From NCBI GenBank assembly GCA_023423795.1, contig JAFAEX010000187.1:1-9960 (forward strand): a DNA stretch of 9,960 nt, written 5' to 3'. The notes beneath the pieces are model-generated. The model was not told the origin of the DNA, made no database searches, and saw nothing but the letters and a program-made list of their open reading frames with translations. This stretch comes from Chloroflexota bacterium. GTDB lineage: Bacteria; Chloroflexota; Chloroflexia; Thermomicrobiales; UBA6265. The position numbers and the translations under genes are program-made. Shown piece after piece: positions 1 to 6,318 of the stretch (positions are counted from its first letter, which is position 1; each line of letters opens with the position of its first letter).

Positions 1-1034
1 CCGCCCTCGCCGGTACGGTTGGGCAGGTGCTGTACGTTTCGGCGGAAGAATCCGCCGAGCAGATCCGGTTGCGCGCCAACCGGCTCGGCGTCGCCAGCGA
101 CGACCTCTGGGTGCTTTCCGAGACGAACCTCGCCGAGGTGCTGGCGGCGGCCGAGGAGCAGCGGCCGGGGCTGCTGATCGTGGACTCGATCCAGACGGTG
201 GCCATCGACGAGATCACCTCGGCGGCCGGCAGCGTCTCGCAAGTGCGGGAATGCACCGCCCGCCTGATGGAGTGGGCCAAGCCGCGCGGCATCCCCGTGC
301 TCATCATCGGCCACGTCACGAAGGAAGGCACCATCGCCGGGCCGCGCGTGCTGGAGCACATGGTGGATGCCGTCCTCTACCTCGAAGGTGACCGCCACCA
401 CCAGTACCGCATCCTGCGCGCGGTGAAGAACCGGTTCGGCTCCACCGACGAGGTCGGGGTCTTCGAGATGGCCGATGTCGGCCTGCGTGAGGTCCGCAAC
501 CCGTCCGAAGCGTTCCTCGCAGAGCGCGACGGCGCCGCCGCCGGCTCGACTGTGGCGGTGACGATCGAGGGCACCCGGCCGATCCTCGTCGAGGTGCAGG
601 CGCTGACCACCTCGACCGCGTTCGGCATGCCGCGCCGCTCCGCCAACGGGTTCGACACCAACCGGTTGCAACTGCTGGTCGCCGTGCTGCAAAAGCGGGT
701 CGGGCTCGCGCTCGGCGCGCAGGACATCTACGCCAACGTGGTCGGCGGCTTGCGCATCGCCGAACCGGCCGCCGACCTGCCGCTGGCGCTGGCCGTGGCG
801 TCGTCGTTCAAGGACCGGCAGGTCGAGCCTGGCACCGTCGCCATTGGCGAAGTCGGGCTCTCCGGGGAACTGCGCTCCGTCGGGCAACTCGAGCGGCGGT
901 TGCAGGAGGCCAAGCGGCTCGGCTTCTCCCGTGCCATCGTGCCCTCGGCCTCCCGCGGCCTCGGCGACGTGCAGGGCATGGCGATCTCGCGCGCCGCGAG
1001 CGTCGCCGACGCGATCGAAGCGGCCCTCGGCTAG
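1..1034 (+). CDS. radA: DNA repair protein RadA (5'-truncated by window edge)
   Basis: RadA is a RecA-like ATPase that promotes branch migration in homologous recombination and repair. The frame is open from base 3, so the gene begins before the window; 343 residues are visible. With a usual family length near 450, the N-terminal zinc finger and Walker A are missing. Visible hallmarks are LYVSAEESAEQIRLRANRLG (the RadA version of the segment after Walker A), Walker B LLIVDSIQT near 174-200, and the RadA signature KNRFGSTDEVGVFEM starting at 426. A Lon-protease-like C-terminal domain runs from about 560 to 1010, with GGLRIAEPAADLPLALAVASS and GEVGLSGELRSV. The stop is TAG at 1032-1034. The gene faces murG tail to tail across a 527-base gap. 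The identification is secure; only the 5' end is unseen. Confidence 0.97.
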   Translation, partial: ALAGTVGQVLYVSAEESAEQIRLRANRLGVASDDLWVLSETNLAEVLAAAEEQRPGLLIVDSIQTVAIDEITSAAGSVSQVRECTARLMEWAKPRGIPVLIIGHVTKEGTIAGPRVLEHMVDAVLYLEGDRHHQYRILRAVKNRFGSTDEVGVFEMADVGLREVRNPSEAFLAERDGAAAGSTVAVTIEGTRPILVEVQALTTSTAFGMPRRSANGFDTNRLQLLVAVLQKRVGLALGAQDIYANVVGGLRIAEPAADLPLALAVASSFKDRQVEPGTVAIGEVGLSGELRSVGQLERRLQEAKRLGFSRAIVPSASRGLGDVQGMAISRAASVADAIEAALG

Positions 1035-1096
1035 CGTAACGCGGCGAACTTATTCGGTATTGATTCGTAATTTGTTCGGCATTCTTTCGGCGCCGG

Positions 1097-1118
1097 TTTC
1101 CGCATGGTTATGCGGAAA
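1097..1118. repeat. Internal 9-bp hairpin within the foldback element
   Basis: TTTCCGCAT (1097-1105) and ATGCGGAAA (1110-1118) are perfect reverse complements around a GGTT loop. The hairpin is seen directly in the sequence and lies in the left half of the foldback element. The right-half counterpart (around 1225-1245) is only loosely similar. Confidence 0.6.
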
Positions 1119-1178
1119 ACGGGTTTCTTCGCCACCCCCGGAGCCTGTGAGCCTGGGAAGCGGCCCGACGGTGCGGAT

Positions 1179-1204
1179 GTCCAACGCCCCGAATAGCGTC
1201 GGAC
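1179..1204. repeat. Central hairpin of the foldback element
   Basis: GTCCAACGC (1179-1187) pairs with GCGTCGGAC (1196-1204) with one mismatch, around an 8-base loop. It sits near the middle of the element, between the two long inverted arms, so it may form the tip of a cruciform or of a folded transcript. Confidence 0.45.
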
Positions 1205-1357
1205 GGATGCCGAAGAAACTTGATTTCGGCGTGGGTATGGGAAAACCGCTGCCGAATATATGCCGAACAAATTACGAATCAATACCGAATAAACTCGCTC
1301 CCGGCCACGACGCTTCCGCGAGGCGCCGTCCAGGAAGCGGGTGAGGATGCCCCATCG

Positions 1358-1432
1358 TCGTAGGGGAGGGACCTCTGCTCTCTCGTCGTGATCGCCTCCG
1401 GACGAGGGAGGGCACAGGTCCCTCCCCTACGA
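1358..1432. repeat. 75-bp palindromic dispersed repeat, copy A
   Basis: The 17-bp arms at 1358-1374 and 1416-1432 are perfect reverse complements (TCGTAGGGGAGGGACCT outward). Inverted similarity continues imperfectly inward through CTCTCGTC and GACGAGGGAG. The unit aligns without gaps to 6168-6242 in the same orientation, with 61 of 75 bases identical. It follows the foldback element in the gap between radA and murG. It resembles the small palindromic (REP or MITE-like) intergenic repeats found in many bacteria. It could also act as a terminator for either converging gene, though no T tract follows. Confidence 0.75.
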
Positions 1433-1561
1433 ACGGCGAACGGAGTATCGATCCAACCACCCCGATGTCCTGTCACCTGCACAGACGTCCAGCCCGGCGT
1501 TCGAGCCAGCGCAACTCCCCGTCCTCACATCGGTCATCACGGCCGGCGCGAGGCGAGACCG
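1433..1561. other. Gene-free spacer before the murG stop
   Basis: I see no supported gene, RNA or repeat here. The open frames crossing it are extensions of frames shadowing murG. Confidence 0.5.
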
Positions 1562-2722
1562 CTAACCCGCAGCCGTCGGCGCCACTGGGCGGCCGGCCAG
1601 CGCCAGCAGTTCGTCGGCCAGTCCCGCCGCCGCGTCCGGCTTGCCCACGGAGCGGGCCGCTGCCGCCATCGCCGCCCGCCGCGCCGGATCGGCGAGCAGG
1701 GCGGAGAGTTCGGCGCGAAGGCGCTCCGGCGTCGCGTCGGATTGCTGGATCACGACCGCGCCACCGGCATCGGCGAGGAGCCGCGCGTTGCGCGTCTGCT
1801 CGTCGCCGCCCGCGCCGGGCAGCGGCACCAGGATCGCCGGTATCCCGATCGCGGCCAGTTCCGAGACGGTGCCCGCCCCGGCCCGACCGATCACCACCTC
1901 GCAGGCCGCGTACAAGTCGGCCAACCCGTCGCGGACGAATTCCACGAGCCGGTAGCGTGCGCGCAGGTGGTCCGGCCACCCCGCGGTCGCCCTGCTGAGC
2001 GCGGCGTGGTCGTCGTTGGCGCTGGTCGGGCCGGTCTGGTGCAGGACCTGGCAGGTTTCCAGCAGCCCCGGCAGCAACGACGCGATGCGCTGGTTGAGCG
2101 CGTTCGCCCCGCGCGCGCCGCCGGTGACGTAGACGACGGGCAGGTCGGGCGAGAACCCCCAGCGGGCGTGGGCTGCCGTGCGATCGCCCCTCAGCAGCGA
2201 CGAGCGCACCGGATTGCCCTTCACCACGACCCGCTTGTGGATCGCCGTCGCTGCCGGCAACGACGCTTCCCACGACACCGCCAGCACGTCGGCGAAGCGG
2301 GCGTTGATGCGCGTCGCCAGCCCGAGGGTCGCCGTCTGCTCGTGCGTCAGCGTCGGCGCGATGCCACGCGCCGCCGTCACGGTCGGTACGCTCACGAAGC
2401 CGCCGGTGCTGAAGATGATGTCCGGCCGAAACCGGGCAACCTCCCGGCGGGCCTGGACGAGCCCGACCGGGATGCGCGCCGCGTCGGTCAGCGTGTGGAT
2501 CGAGAGGTAACGCCGGAACTTGCCGGTCTGGATCGGCCGAAACGGAATGCCCGCGTCGCGGGCTGCATCCCGCTCCACGCCGGCATGGCTGCCGATCCAC
2601 AGCGTGTCCCGCAGCACCCCCCGCGCGCGCAGTTCCTCCACCACGGCGACGGCCGGCAGGACGTGTCCGCCCGTGCCGCCGCCCGCGACGAGCAGCCGCA
2701 GCCCTCCCGCCTCGGTTCCCAT
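1562..2722 (-). CDS. murG: UDP-GlcNAc:lipid I GlcNAc transferase MurG
   Basis: MurG is a GT-B glycosyltransferase at the inner face of the membrane. It transfers GlcNAc from UDP-GlcNAc onto undecaprenyl-PP-MurNAc-pentapeptide to make lipid II. The protein has 386 residues, slightly above the usual 350-370. Visible motifs are the N-terminal glycine loop GGGTGGH (14-20) with its conserved His, GGFVSVP (108-114), HEQTATLGLATR (127-138), GNPVR (169-173), TGGARGANALN (200-210), HQTG (228-231) and the donor-binding RAGAGTVSELAAIGIPAILVP (280-300, acidic residue E288). PLPGAGGDEQTRNA (300-313) follows, with Q309 and N312. The ATG start is set by GGGAGGA about 5 bases upstream on this strand. The HEQN of many MurGs reads HEQT here. 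The gene is not among other mur/fts genes; it diverges from the zinc-finger operon and converges on radA. Confidence 0.95.
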   Translation of the reverse strand: MGTEAGGLRLLVAGGGTGGHVLPAVAVVEELRARGVLRDTLWIGSHAGVERDAARDAGIPFRPIQTGKFRRYLSIHTLTDAARIPVGLVQARREVARFRPDIIFSTGGFVSVPTVTAARGIAPTLTHEQTATLGLATRINARFADVLAVSWEASLPAATAIHKRVVVKGNPVRSSLLRGDRTAAHARWGFSPDLPVVYVTGGARGANALNQRIASLLPGLLETCQVLHQTGPTSANDDHAALSRATAGWPDHLRARYRLVEFVRDGLADLYAACEVVIGRAGAGTVSELAAIGIPAILVPLPGAGGDEQTRNARLLADAGGAVVIQQSDATPERLRAELSALLADPARRAAMAAAARSVGKPDAAAGLADELLALAGRPVAPTAAG

Positions 2723-2922
2723 CGGTTCCTCCCGCTCGGCCCCGCCCGCGCGCCGGCCGCCAACCGTGCGCGCATCCGGGCGGCGGACGACTACGCCGGC
2801 GAGTATAGGCGGATCGCAAATCCGGCTCGGCGAGGGCCCTGTGCTACCATCCGGCGATTCCGGAAGCCCCGCCCGGCCGGGTGGGGCGCCGGGCTGGAAT
2901 GCACCGCACGGAGAGCGTACCG
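2723..2922. promoter_or_regulatory. Divergent promoter region between murG and the zinc-finger operon
   Basis: This 200-base gap must carry the start signals for both flanking genes. For the rightward operon, TGCTACCAT (2842-2850) resembles an extended -10 box. For murG, TATACT on the minus strand (2802-2807) is a good -10 match. Neither has a convincing TTGACA-like -35 at the expected spacing, so both are tentative. A palindrome at 2866-2887 lies between the putative rightward start and the next gene's ribosome-binding site. Confidence 0.35.
2866..2887. repeat. GC-rich palindrome in the leader of the zinc-finger operon
   Basis: GCCCCGCCCGG is followed directly by CCGGGTGGGGC. The 11-base halves pair fully apart from one G-T position, which would be a G-U wobble in RNA. 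It lies about 23 bases upstream of the ribosome-binding site of the next gene. It could be a leader hairpin or an operator-like dyad; in DNA this rich in GC it may also be chance. Confidence 0.4.
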
Positions 2923-3312
2923 ATGGACGAGAAGACCCAGGCCCGGTTGCGGGCGTCGCTGGAAGCGCGGCGGGCCGAGATCGAGCGCGAGATCGGCTTC
3001 ATGTCCGACGAGATTCGCTCGATCGGTGAAGATCAGGACATGGAGAACGGCAGCCTCGGCAACCACATGGCCGAGGACGGCTCCAACGTGATGGAGGCCG
3101 ACCGTCTCTCCACCATCAGCGAGGACCTGCGCTCGCTCCTGAACGACATCGACGGCGCGTTCCACCGGATGGACGAGGGCACTTACGGCATCTGCGAGCG
3201 GTGCGGCAAACCGATCAACGAGGAACGGCTCGAAGCGTTCCCCTACGTCGCCCGCTGCATCGAGTGCCAGTCGCGCATCGAGCGGGAGCAGGCGCTGCGC
3301 ACGGGACGATAG
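2923..3312 (+). CDS. DksA/TraR-family C4 zinc-finger protein
   Basis: Members of this family bind in the RNA polymerase secondary channel and modulate transcription initiation; relatives act with ppGpp. The 129-residue product has an N-terminal helical, charged part (about 1-85) suited to a coiled coil. A C4 zinc site follows: CERC (91-94) and CIEC (112-115), embedded in the family signature GTYGICERCGKPI and RLEAFPYVARC. It looks like the short Gram-positive/YteA-like form rather than full-length proteobacterial DksA, so I assign no symbol. I chose ATG 2923 because GGAGA (2910-2914) stands 8 bases upstream; an upstream GTG at 2881 is in frame but would add a poorly supported 14-residue leader. 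It is the first gene of a four-gene run, ending 6 bases before lspA. Its position next to lspA and rluD suggests co-expression with growth functions (inference). Confidence 0.9.
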   Translation: MDEKTQARLRASLEARRAEIEREIGFMSDEIRSIGEDQDMENGSLGNHMAEDGSNVMEADRLSTISEDLRSLLNDIDGAFHRMDEGTYGICERCGKPINEERLEAFPYVARCIECQSRIEREQALRTGR

Positions 3313-3318
3313 CCCGGC

Positions 3319-3828
3319 GTGGCGAACGGTTCGCGGCGCGGAGTCGCCATCGCGGCGGTATTGGCCGCGTTCGTGCTGGTGCTGGACCAGTGGACCAAGG
3401 CGCTCATCCAGCGCGACCTCGGGCCGGGCGGCGAGCGGGCCGCCGTGCCGCTGGTGGGGGACTGGTTTCTGCTGGAATACGCGCAGAATCGCGGCGTGGC
3501 GTTCGGGGCCCTGGCCGCGTTGCCCAATGTGGCAACCATCCTGCCGGCGCTCATCCTGCTCGGCGTGGTGGTTTACGCGGCGCGGCTCCGGTTTCACGGG
3601 TGGTGGCTGGCGATCGGCGCCGGCCTCGTCGTTGGCGGCGCGGTGGGCAACCTGCTCGATCGCATCCGGCTCGGCTACGTGGTCGATTTCATCGCGGTCG
3701 GTCCGTGGCCGAACTTCAACGTGGCCGACGCCGCCATCTCAGTCGGCGTAGCCTGCCTCGTCGTGGACGTGCTGCTCCGCCCCGAAGCGCCGGACCGCGC
3801 GCCGACAGGAGGAGTTGCTGATGGATGA
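3319..3828 (+). CDS. lspA: Lipoprotein signal peptidase (signal peptidase II)
   Basis: LspA is a membrane aspartyl protease that removes the signal peptide from lipidated prolipoproteins. The 169-residue length is typical. Hydrophobic segments lie at about 9-22, 68-90, 96-112 and 138-153, matching four membrane helices. Family motifs are VLDQWTKALI (21-30), QNRGVAFG (56-63), VGNLLDRIRLGYVVDFI (109-125) and NFNVADAAI (132-140). The two catalytic aspartates correspond to D114 and D137. The GTG start at 3319 is 6 bases after the previous stop and has only a weak ribosome-binding site, so translation is probably coupled to the upstream gene. The last 8 bases overlap rluD. Both catalytic residues are present, so the gene appears functional. 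Confidence 0.95.
   Translation: MANGSRRGVAIAAVLAAFVLVLDQWTKALIQRDLGPGGERAAVPLVGDWFLLEYAQNRGVAFGALAALPNVATILPALILLGVVVYAARLRFHGWWLAIGAGLVVGGAVGNLLDRIRLGYVVDFIAVGPWPNFNVADAAISVGVACLVVDVLLRPEAPDRAPTGGVADG
3807..3814 (+). promoter_or_regulatory. Strong ribosome-binding site deciding the rluD start
   Basis: AGGAGGAG ends 6 bases before ATG 3821. It lies within the end of lspA and fixes the start there rather than at the in-frame TTG at 3815, which would be too close. Confidence 0.8.
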
Positions 3829-4804
3829 CGCGCACGACGCCGCGTTCGACGAGGCACTGGACGAATCGCTCGAAGATGCGCCAACCGGCGTCATCGAACT
3901 GAGCCCGGAGCGCGAGGACACCGGCGAGCGGCTGGACCGGTTCGTCGCCGTTCGCCTGCCCGACCTGAGCCGCGCCTACGTCCAGCAACTCATCGAGCAG
4001 GGGCACGTCCGGGTGGACGGGCAGGTCCGCAAGTCCAAGTTCAAGATGACGTTTGGCCAACTCGTCACCGTCGAGATCCCCGAGCCGGAAGCCGAGGAGA
4101 TCGTGCCGGAAGCGATCCCGCTCTCGGTCGTCTACGAGGACCGCGATGTGCTGGTGATCGACAAGCCGGCCGGGCTGGTCGTCCACCCCGCGCCGGGCCA
4201 CCCGCGGGGAACGCTGGTCAACGCCGTCGTCCACCACGCGCCGGATATCGCGCTCGCCGGCACCAACCGGCCCGGCATCATCCACCGGCTCGACAAGGAC
4301 ACCTCCGGCCTGATCGCCGTCGCCAAGACCGACCGCGCGCGCACGACGCTCGTGCCGCAGTGGGAAGGACGCACCGTCCAGAAGACGTACCTCGCGCTGG
4401 CGACCGGCGAGATCGGCCCCGAGGAAGCGACCATCGACATCCCGATCGGGCGCGACCCGGCGCAGCGACAGCGGATGGCGGCGATCCGCACCGGCCGTCC
4501 CGCCCTCAGCCACTTCAAGGTGAAGGAACGGCTACCCGGCTCGACCCTGCTGGAAGTCGAGATCGAGACCGGCCGCACCCACCAGATCCGGGTGCACCTC
4601 GCCTACATCGGCCACCCGGTCGTCGGCGACCTCGTCTACGGCGGCCCGACCGAGGTGGCCGGGATTCCGGTTGATCGCCAGTTCCTTCACGCCTGGAAAC
4701 TCGGGTTCACGCTGCCGGACAAGCGCGCCGTCAACTTCACCGCGCCGCTGCCGGCGGACCTGCAGGAGGTGCTCGACCGCCTGCGCCGGCTGGCCGCGGC
4801 ATGA
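3821..4804 (+). CDS. rluD: RluA/RluD-family 23S rRNA pseudouridine synthase
   Basis: The enzyme isomerises specific uridines to pseudouridine, in RluD's case in 23S rRNA helix 69. The 327-residue product has an acidic N-terminal tail (1-34). An S4 RNA-binding domain follows at about 36-95, with ERLDRFVAVRLPDLSRAYVQQLI and GHVRVDGQVRKSKFKM. The catalytic domain follows: VLVIDKPAGLVVHPAPGH (110-127), GIIHRLDKDTSGLIAVAKT (152-170, catalytic aspartate D158), and GRTHQIRVHLAYIGHPVVGD (251-270). The ATG is backed by a near-perfect AGGAGGAG. The gene overlaps lspA by 8 bp, a common pairing in bacteria, and overlaps the next gene by ATGA. RluA, RluC and RluD substrate classes cannot be separated by eye; RluD is favoured by the S4 domain and the lspA neighbour. 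Confidence 0.9.
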   Translation: MDDAHDAAFDEALDESLEDAPTGVIELSPEREDTGERLDRFVAVRLPDLSRAYVQQLIEQGHVRVDGQVRKSKFKMTFGQLVTVEIPEPEAEEIVPEAIPLSVVYEDRDVLVIDKPAGLVVHPAPGHPRGTLVNAVVHHAPDIALAGTNRPGIIHRLDKDTSGLIAVAKTDRARTTLVPQWEGRTVQKTYLALATGEIGPEEATIDIPIGRDPAQRQRMAAIRTGRPALSHFKVKERLPGSTLLEVEIETGRTHQIRVHLAYIGHPVVGDLVYGGPTEVAGIPVDRQFLHAWKLGFTLPDKRAVNFTAPLPADLQEVLDRLRRLAAA

Positions 4805-6105
4805 ACGGGTTCGACGCCGCGCGGGCCGCGATCTCCCGCTGGTTCGCCGCCGCGCTGGACGCCGTCGATCCCGCCGCGGCGGTGAGCCGGGCGCTCGCGT
4901 CCGGCTCGGGCCGTTGGGCCGCGCCGGGGCGTGGCCGGGTGTTGCTGGTCGCCGTCGGCAAGGCCGCCGACCCGATGGCGCGCGCGGCCATCCACCACCT
5001 CGGTGAATCGTTGGCCGCCGGCGTCGTCATCACCAAGGACGGCCACCTCACCGGCCCGTTTCCGCCGCCGGTCGTGGCGTTCGAGGCGGCGCACCCGGTG
5101 CCGGACGAGCGCGGCGTCGCGGCGACCGAGCGCGTGCTCGACCTCGTGCGCGGCGCGGGGCCGGACGACCTCGTGCTGGCGCTGATCTCCGGCGGCGGTT
5201 CCGCGCTGCTGGAAGCGCCGCGCCCGCCGCTGACGCTCGCCGACGTCGCCATGACGACCGATCTTCTGCTTCGGGCCGGCGCGCCGATCCAGCACCTGAA
5301 CGCCGTGCGGACCCCGCTCAGCCAAGTCAAGGGCGGCGGTTTGCGCGCAGCCGCGCCGAATGCGCGCTTCGCCACGCTGGTGCTCTCCGACGTCCTGGGC
5401 AACGATTTGCGGACGATCGCCTCCGGTCCGACGATCCCGGCCACGCTGGACGGGGCGGCGGCCCTTGACCTGCTGGCGCGGTACGACATCGCCGAGCGCG
5501 TTCCACCGGCCGTCATCGAAGTGCTGGAGCGCATCGCGGCAGACCCGGACCGGGAGGACGAAGCCGCGGCTACGCGGGACGTGACCGTCATCGTCGGCGA
5601 CAACGCGAAGGCGGTCGAAGCCGCGCGGCTGGCCGCCGGGCGCGACGGATTGCGCGCCGCGACGATCTGGGCTGAGCGCGAGGGCGAAGCGGGCGACCTC
5701 GGGCGGGCGTGGGTGGACGCCTGCCGCGCCGCTGGCTCCGACGCTGACGTGATCCTCGGCGGCGGCGAGGCCACCGTCACCGTGCGCGGCGACGGCGTCG
5801 GTGGCCGCAATACCGAGTTCGCCCTCGCCGCCGCGATCTCGCTGACTGACGGCGGCGATTCCGATTGGCTGGTCGCCAGCCTCGCCACCGACGGACAGGA
5901 CGGCCCGACCGATGTCGCCGGCGCGATCGCCGATGGCGGGACCATCGAGCGGGCGCGGGCCACCGGCATCGACCCGGAACGGGCGCTTCGGGAGAACGAC
6001 AGCCTCGCGGTGTTCGAAGCGGCCGGCGGCATCGTCGCGCCCGGTCCGACCGGGACGAACGTGTGCGACATCTACATCGGTGTCCGGGCGAGCGCCATCC
6101 GGTAG
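4801..6105 (+). CDS. Glycerate 2-kinase (DUF4147/MOFRL type)
   Basis: The enzyme phosphorylates D-glycerate, for this family usually to 2-phosphoglycerate, linking glycerate from photorespiratory, serine or sugar-acid routes to lower glycolysis. The 434 residues match the family length. The N-terminal part shows AVGKAADPMA (51-60), SGGGSALLEAP (130-140), LNAVRTPLSQVKGGGLRAA (166-184) and LSDVLGNDLRTIASGPT (195-211). The C-terminal MOFRL part shows GGGEATVTVRGDGVGGRNTE (320-339), ATDGQDGPTDVAGA (362-375) and GPTGTNVCDI (415-424). All blocks expected of a working enzyme are present. Its ATG overlaps the rluD stop as ATGA, making it the last gene of the operon. The association with rRNA modification and lipoprotein processing has no obvious metabolic logic. 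Confidence 0.92.
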   Translation: MNGFDAARAAISRWFAAALDAVDPAAAVSRALASGSGRWAAPGRGRVLLVAVGKAADPMARAAIHHLGESLAAGVVITKDGHLTGPFPPPVVAFEAAHPVPDERGVAATERVLDLVRGAGPDDLVLALISGGGSALLEAPRPPLTLADVAMTTDLLLRAGAPIQHLNAVRTPLSQVKGGGLRAAAPNARFATLVLSDVLGNDLRTIASGPTIPATLDGAAALDLLARYDIAERVPPAVIEVLERIAADPDREDEAAATRDVTVIVGDNAKAVEAARLAAGRDGLRAATIWAEREGEAGDLGRAWVDACRAAGSDADVILGGGEATVTVRGDGVGGRNTEFALAAAISLTDGGDSDWLVASLATDGQDGPTDVAGAIADGGTIERARATGIDPERALRENDSLAVFEAAGGIVAPGPTGTNVCDIYIGVRASAIR

Positions 6106-6108
6106 CGC

Positions 6109-6140
6109 CTGCCCGCATCCTCCGCCGCCGAATCGGGCAG
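6109..6140 (+). terminator. Possible weak terminator hairpin after the glycerate kinase gene
   Basis: CTGCCCG (6109-6115) and CGGGCAG (6134-6140) can form a 7-bp stem 3 bases after the stop codon, with an 18-base loop. The long loop and absence of a T tract make it weak as an intrinsic terminator. Confidence 0.25.
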
Positions 6141-6167
6141 AATGGAGGGAGCCAGCACGGCCCGGCG

Positions 6168-6242
6168 TCGTAGGGGAGGGACCCGTGCCCTCCCGTCCTG
6201 ATTGCCGGCCCGCGAGGGAGGGCGCAGGTCCCTCCCCTCTGA
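6168..6242. repeat. 75-bp palindromic dispersed repeat, copy B
   Basis: The arms 6168-6183 and 6227-6242 are reverse complements at 14 of 16 positions, with a perfect 12-bp core AGGGGAGGGACC. The inner parts (GTGCCCTCCC against GGGAGGGCGC) extend the stem. The unit has the same length and orientation as 1358-1432 and matches 61 of its 75 bases without gaps. It lies between the glycerate kinase stop and the ThDP-enzyme start, where it could also influence read-through between the two operons. Confidence 0.75.
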
Positions 6243-6318
6243 AGATCGAGCGGTAGGCCGGATCTGTTCGAGTGAGTCCGGGACGGCATTGCCGACCCGC
6301 GGGCGAAGGGGGACGACG

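Larger units (their letters stand above)
1047..1295. mobile_element. Foldback / MITE-like element with 32-bp perfect terminal inverted repeats
   Basis: Bases 1051-1082 are the exact reverse complement of 1260-1291; the ends read TATTCGGTATTGATTCG and CGAATCAATACCGAATA. The tetranucleotide AACT directly abuts both ends (1047-1050 and 1292-1295), consistent with a target-site duplication. The TA at each tip would also fit a TA-inserting (IS630/mariner-like) mobiliser, so the duplication length is ambiguous. Inside the perfect arms the inverted similarity continues imperfectly to about 1131 and from about 1211 (GTTTCTTCG against CGAAGAAAC). The ends are clearly richer in A+T than the surrounding genes. 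Short open frames on both strands encode look-alike peptides because the DNA is palindromic, and no transposase is present. I read it as a non-autonomous element lying between converging genes. Confidence 0.75.

Noticed and set aside
1031..1344. Open frames on both strands within the foldback element encoding similar RNLFGI-type peptides
   Set aside because: The similarity follows from the inverted repeat; there is no ribosome-binding site or conserved-protein character, so no coding sequence is called.
1358..1432. Reading the palindromic repeats as a CRISPR array
   Set aside because: The two units are nearly 5 kb apart, 75 bp long, and have no repeated spacer arrangement or cas genes.
2881..2922. 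Upstream GTG start adding 14 residues to the zinc-finger protein
   Set aside because: No ribosome-binding site precedes it, and it would fall within the leader palindrome; ATG 2923 has GGAGA at proper spacing.
1388..3091. 567-codon plus-strand open frame over murG
   Set aside because: It is the antisense shadow of murG, with Arg/Pro-rich sequence and no recognisable motif.
6202..6318. N-terminal extension of the ThDP enzyme
   Set aside because: The extension would be translated from the palindromic repeat; ATG 6319 has a good ribosome-binding site and gives a normal PYR-domain start.
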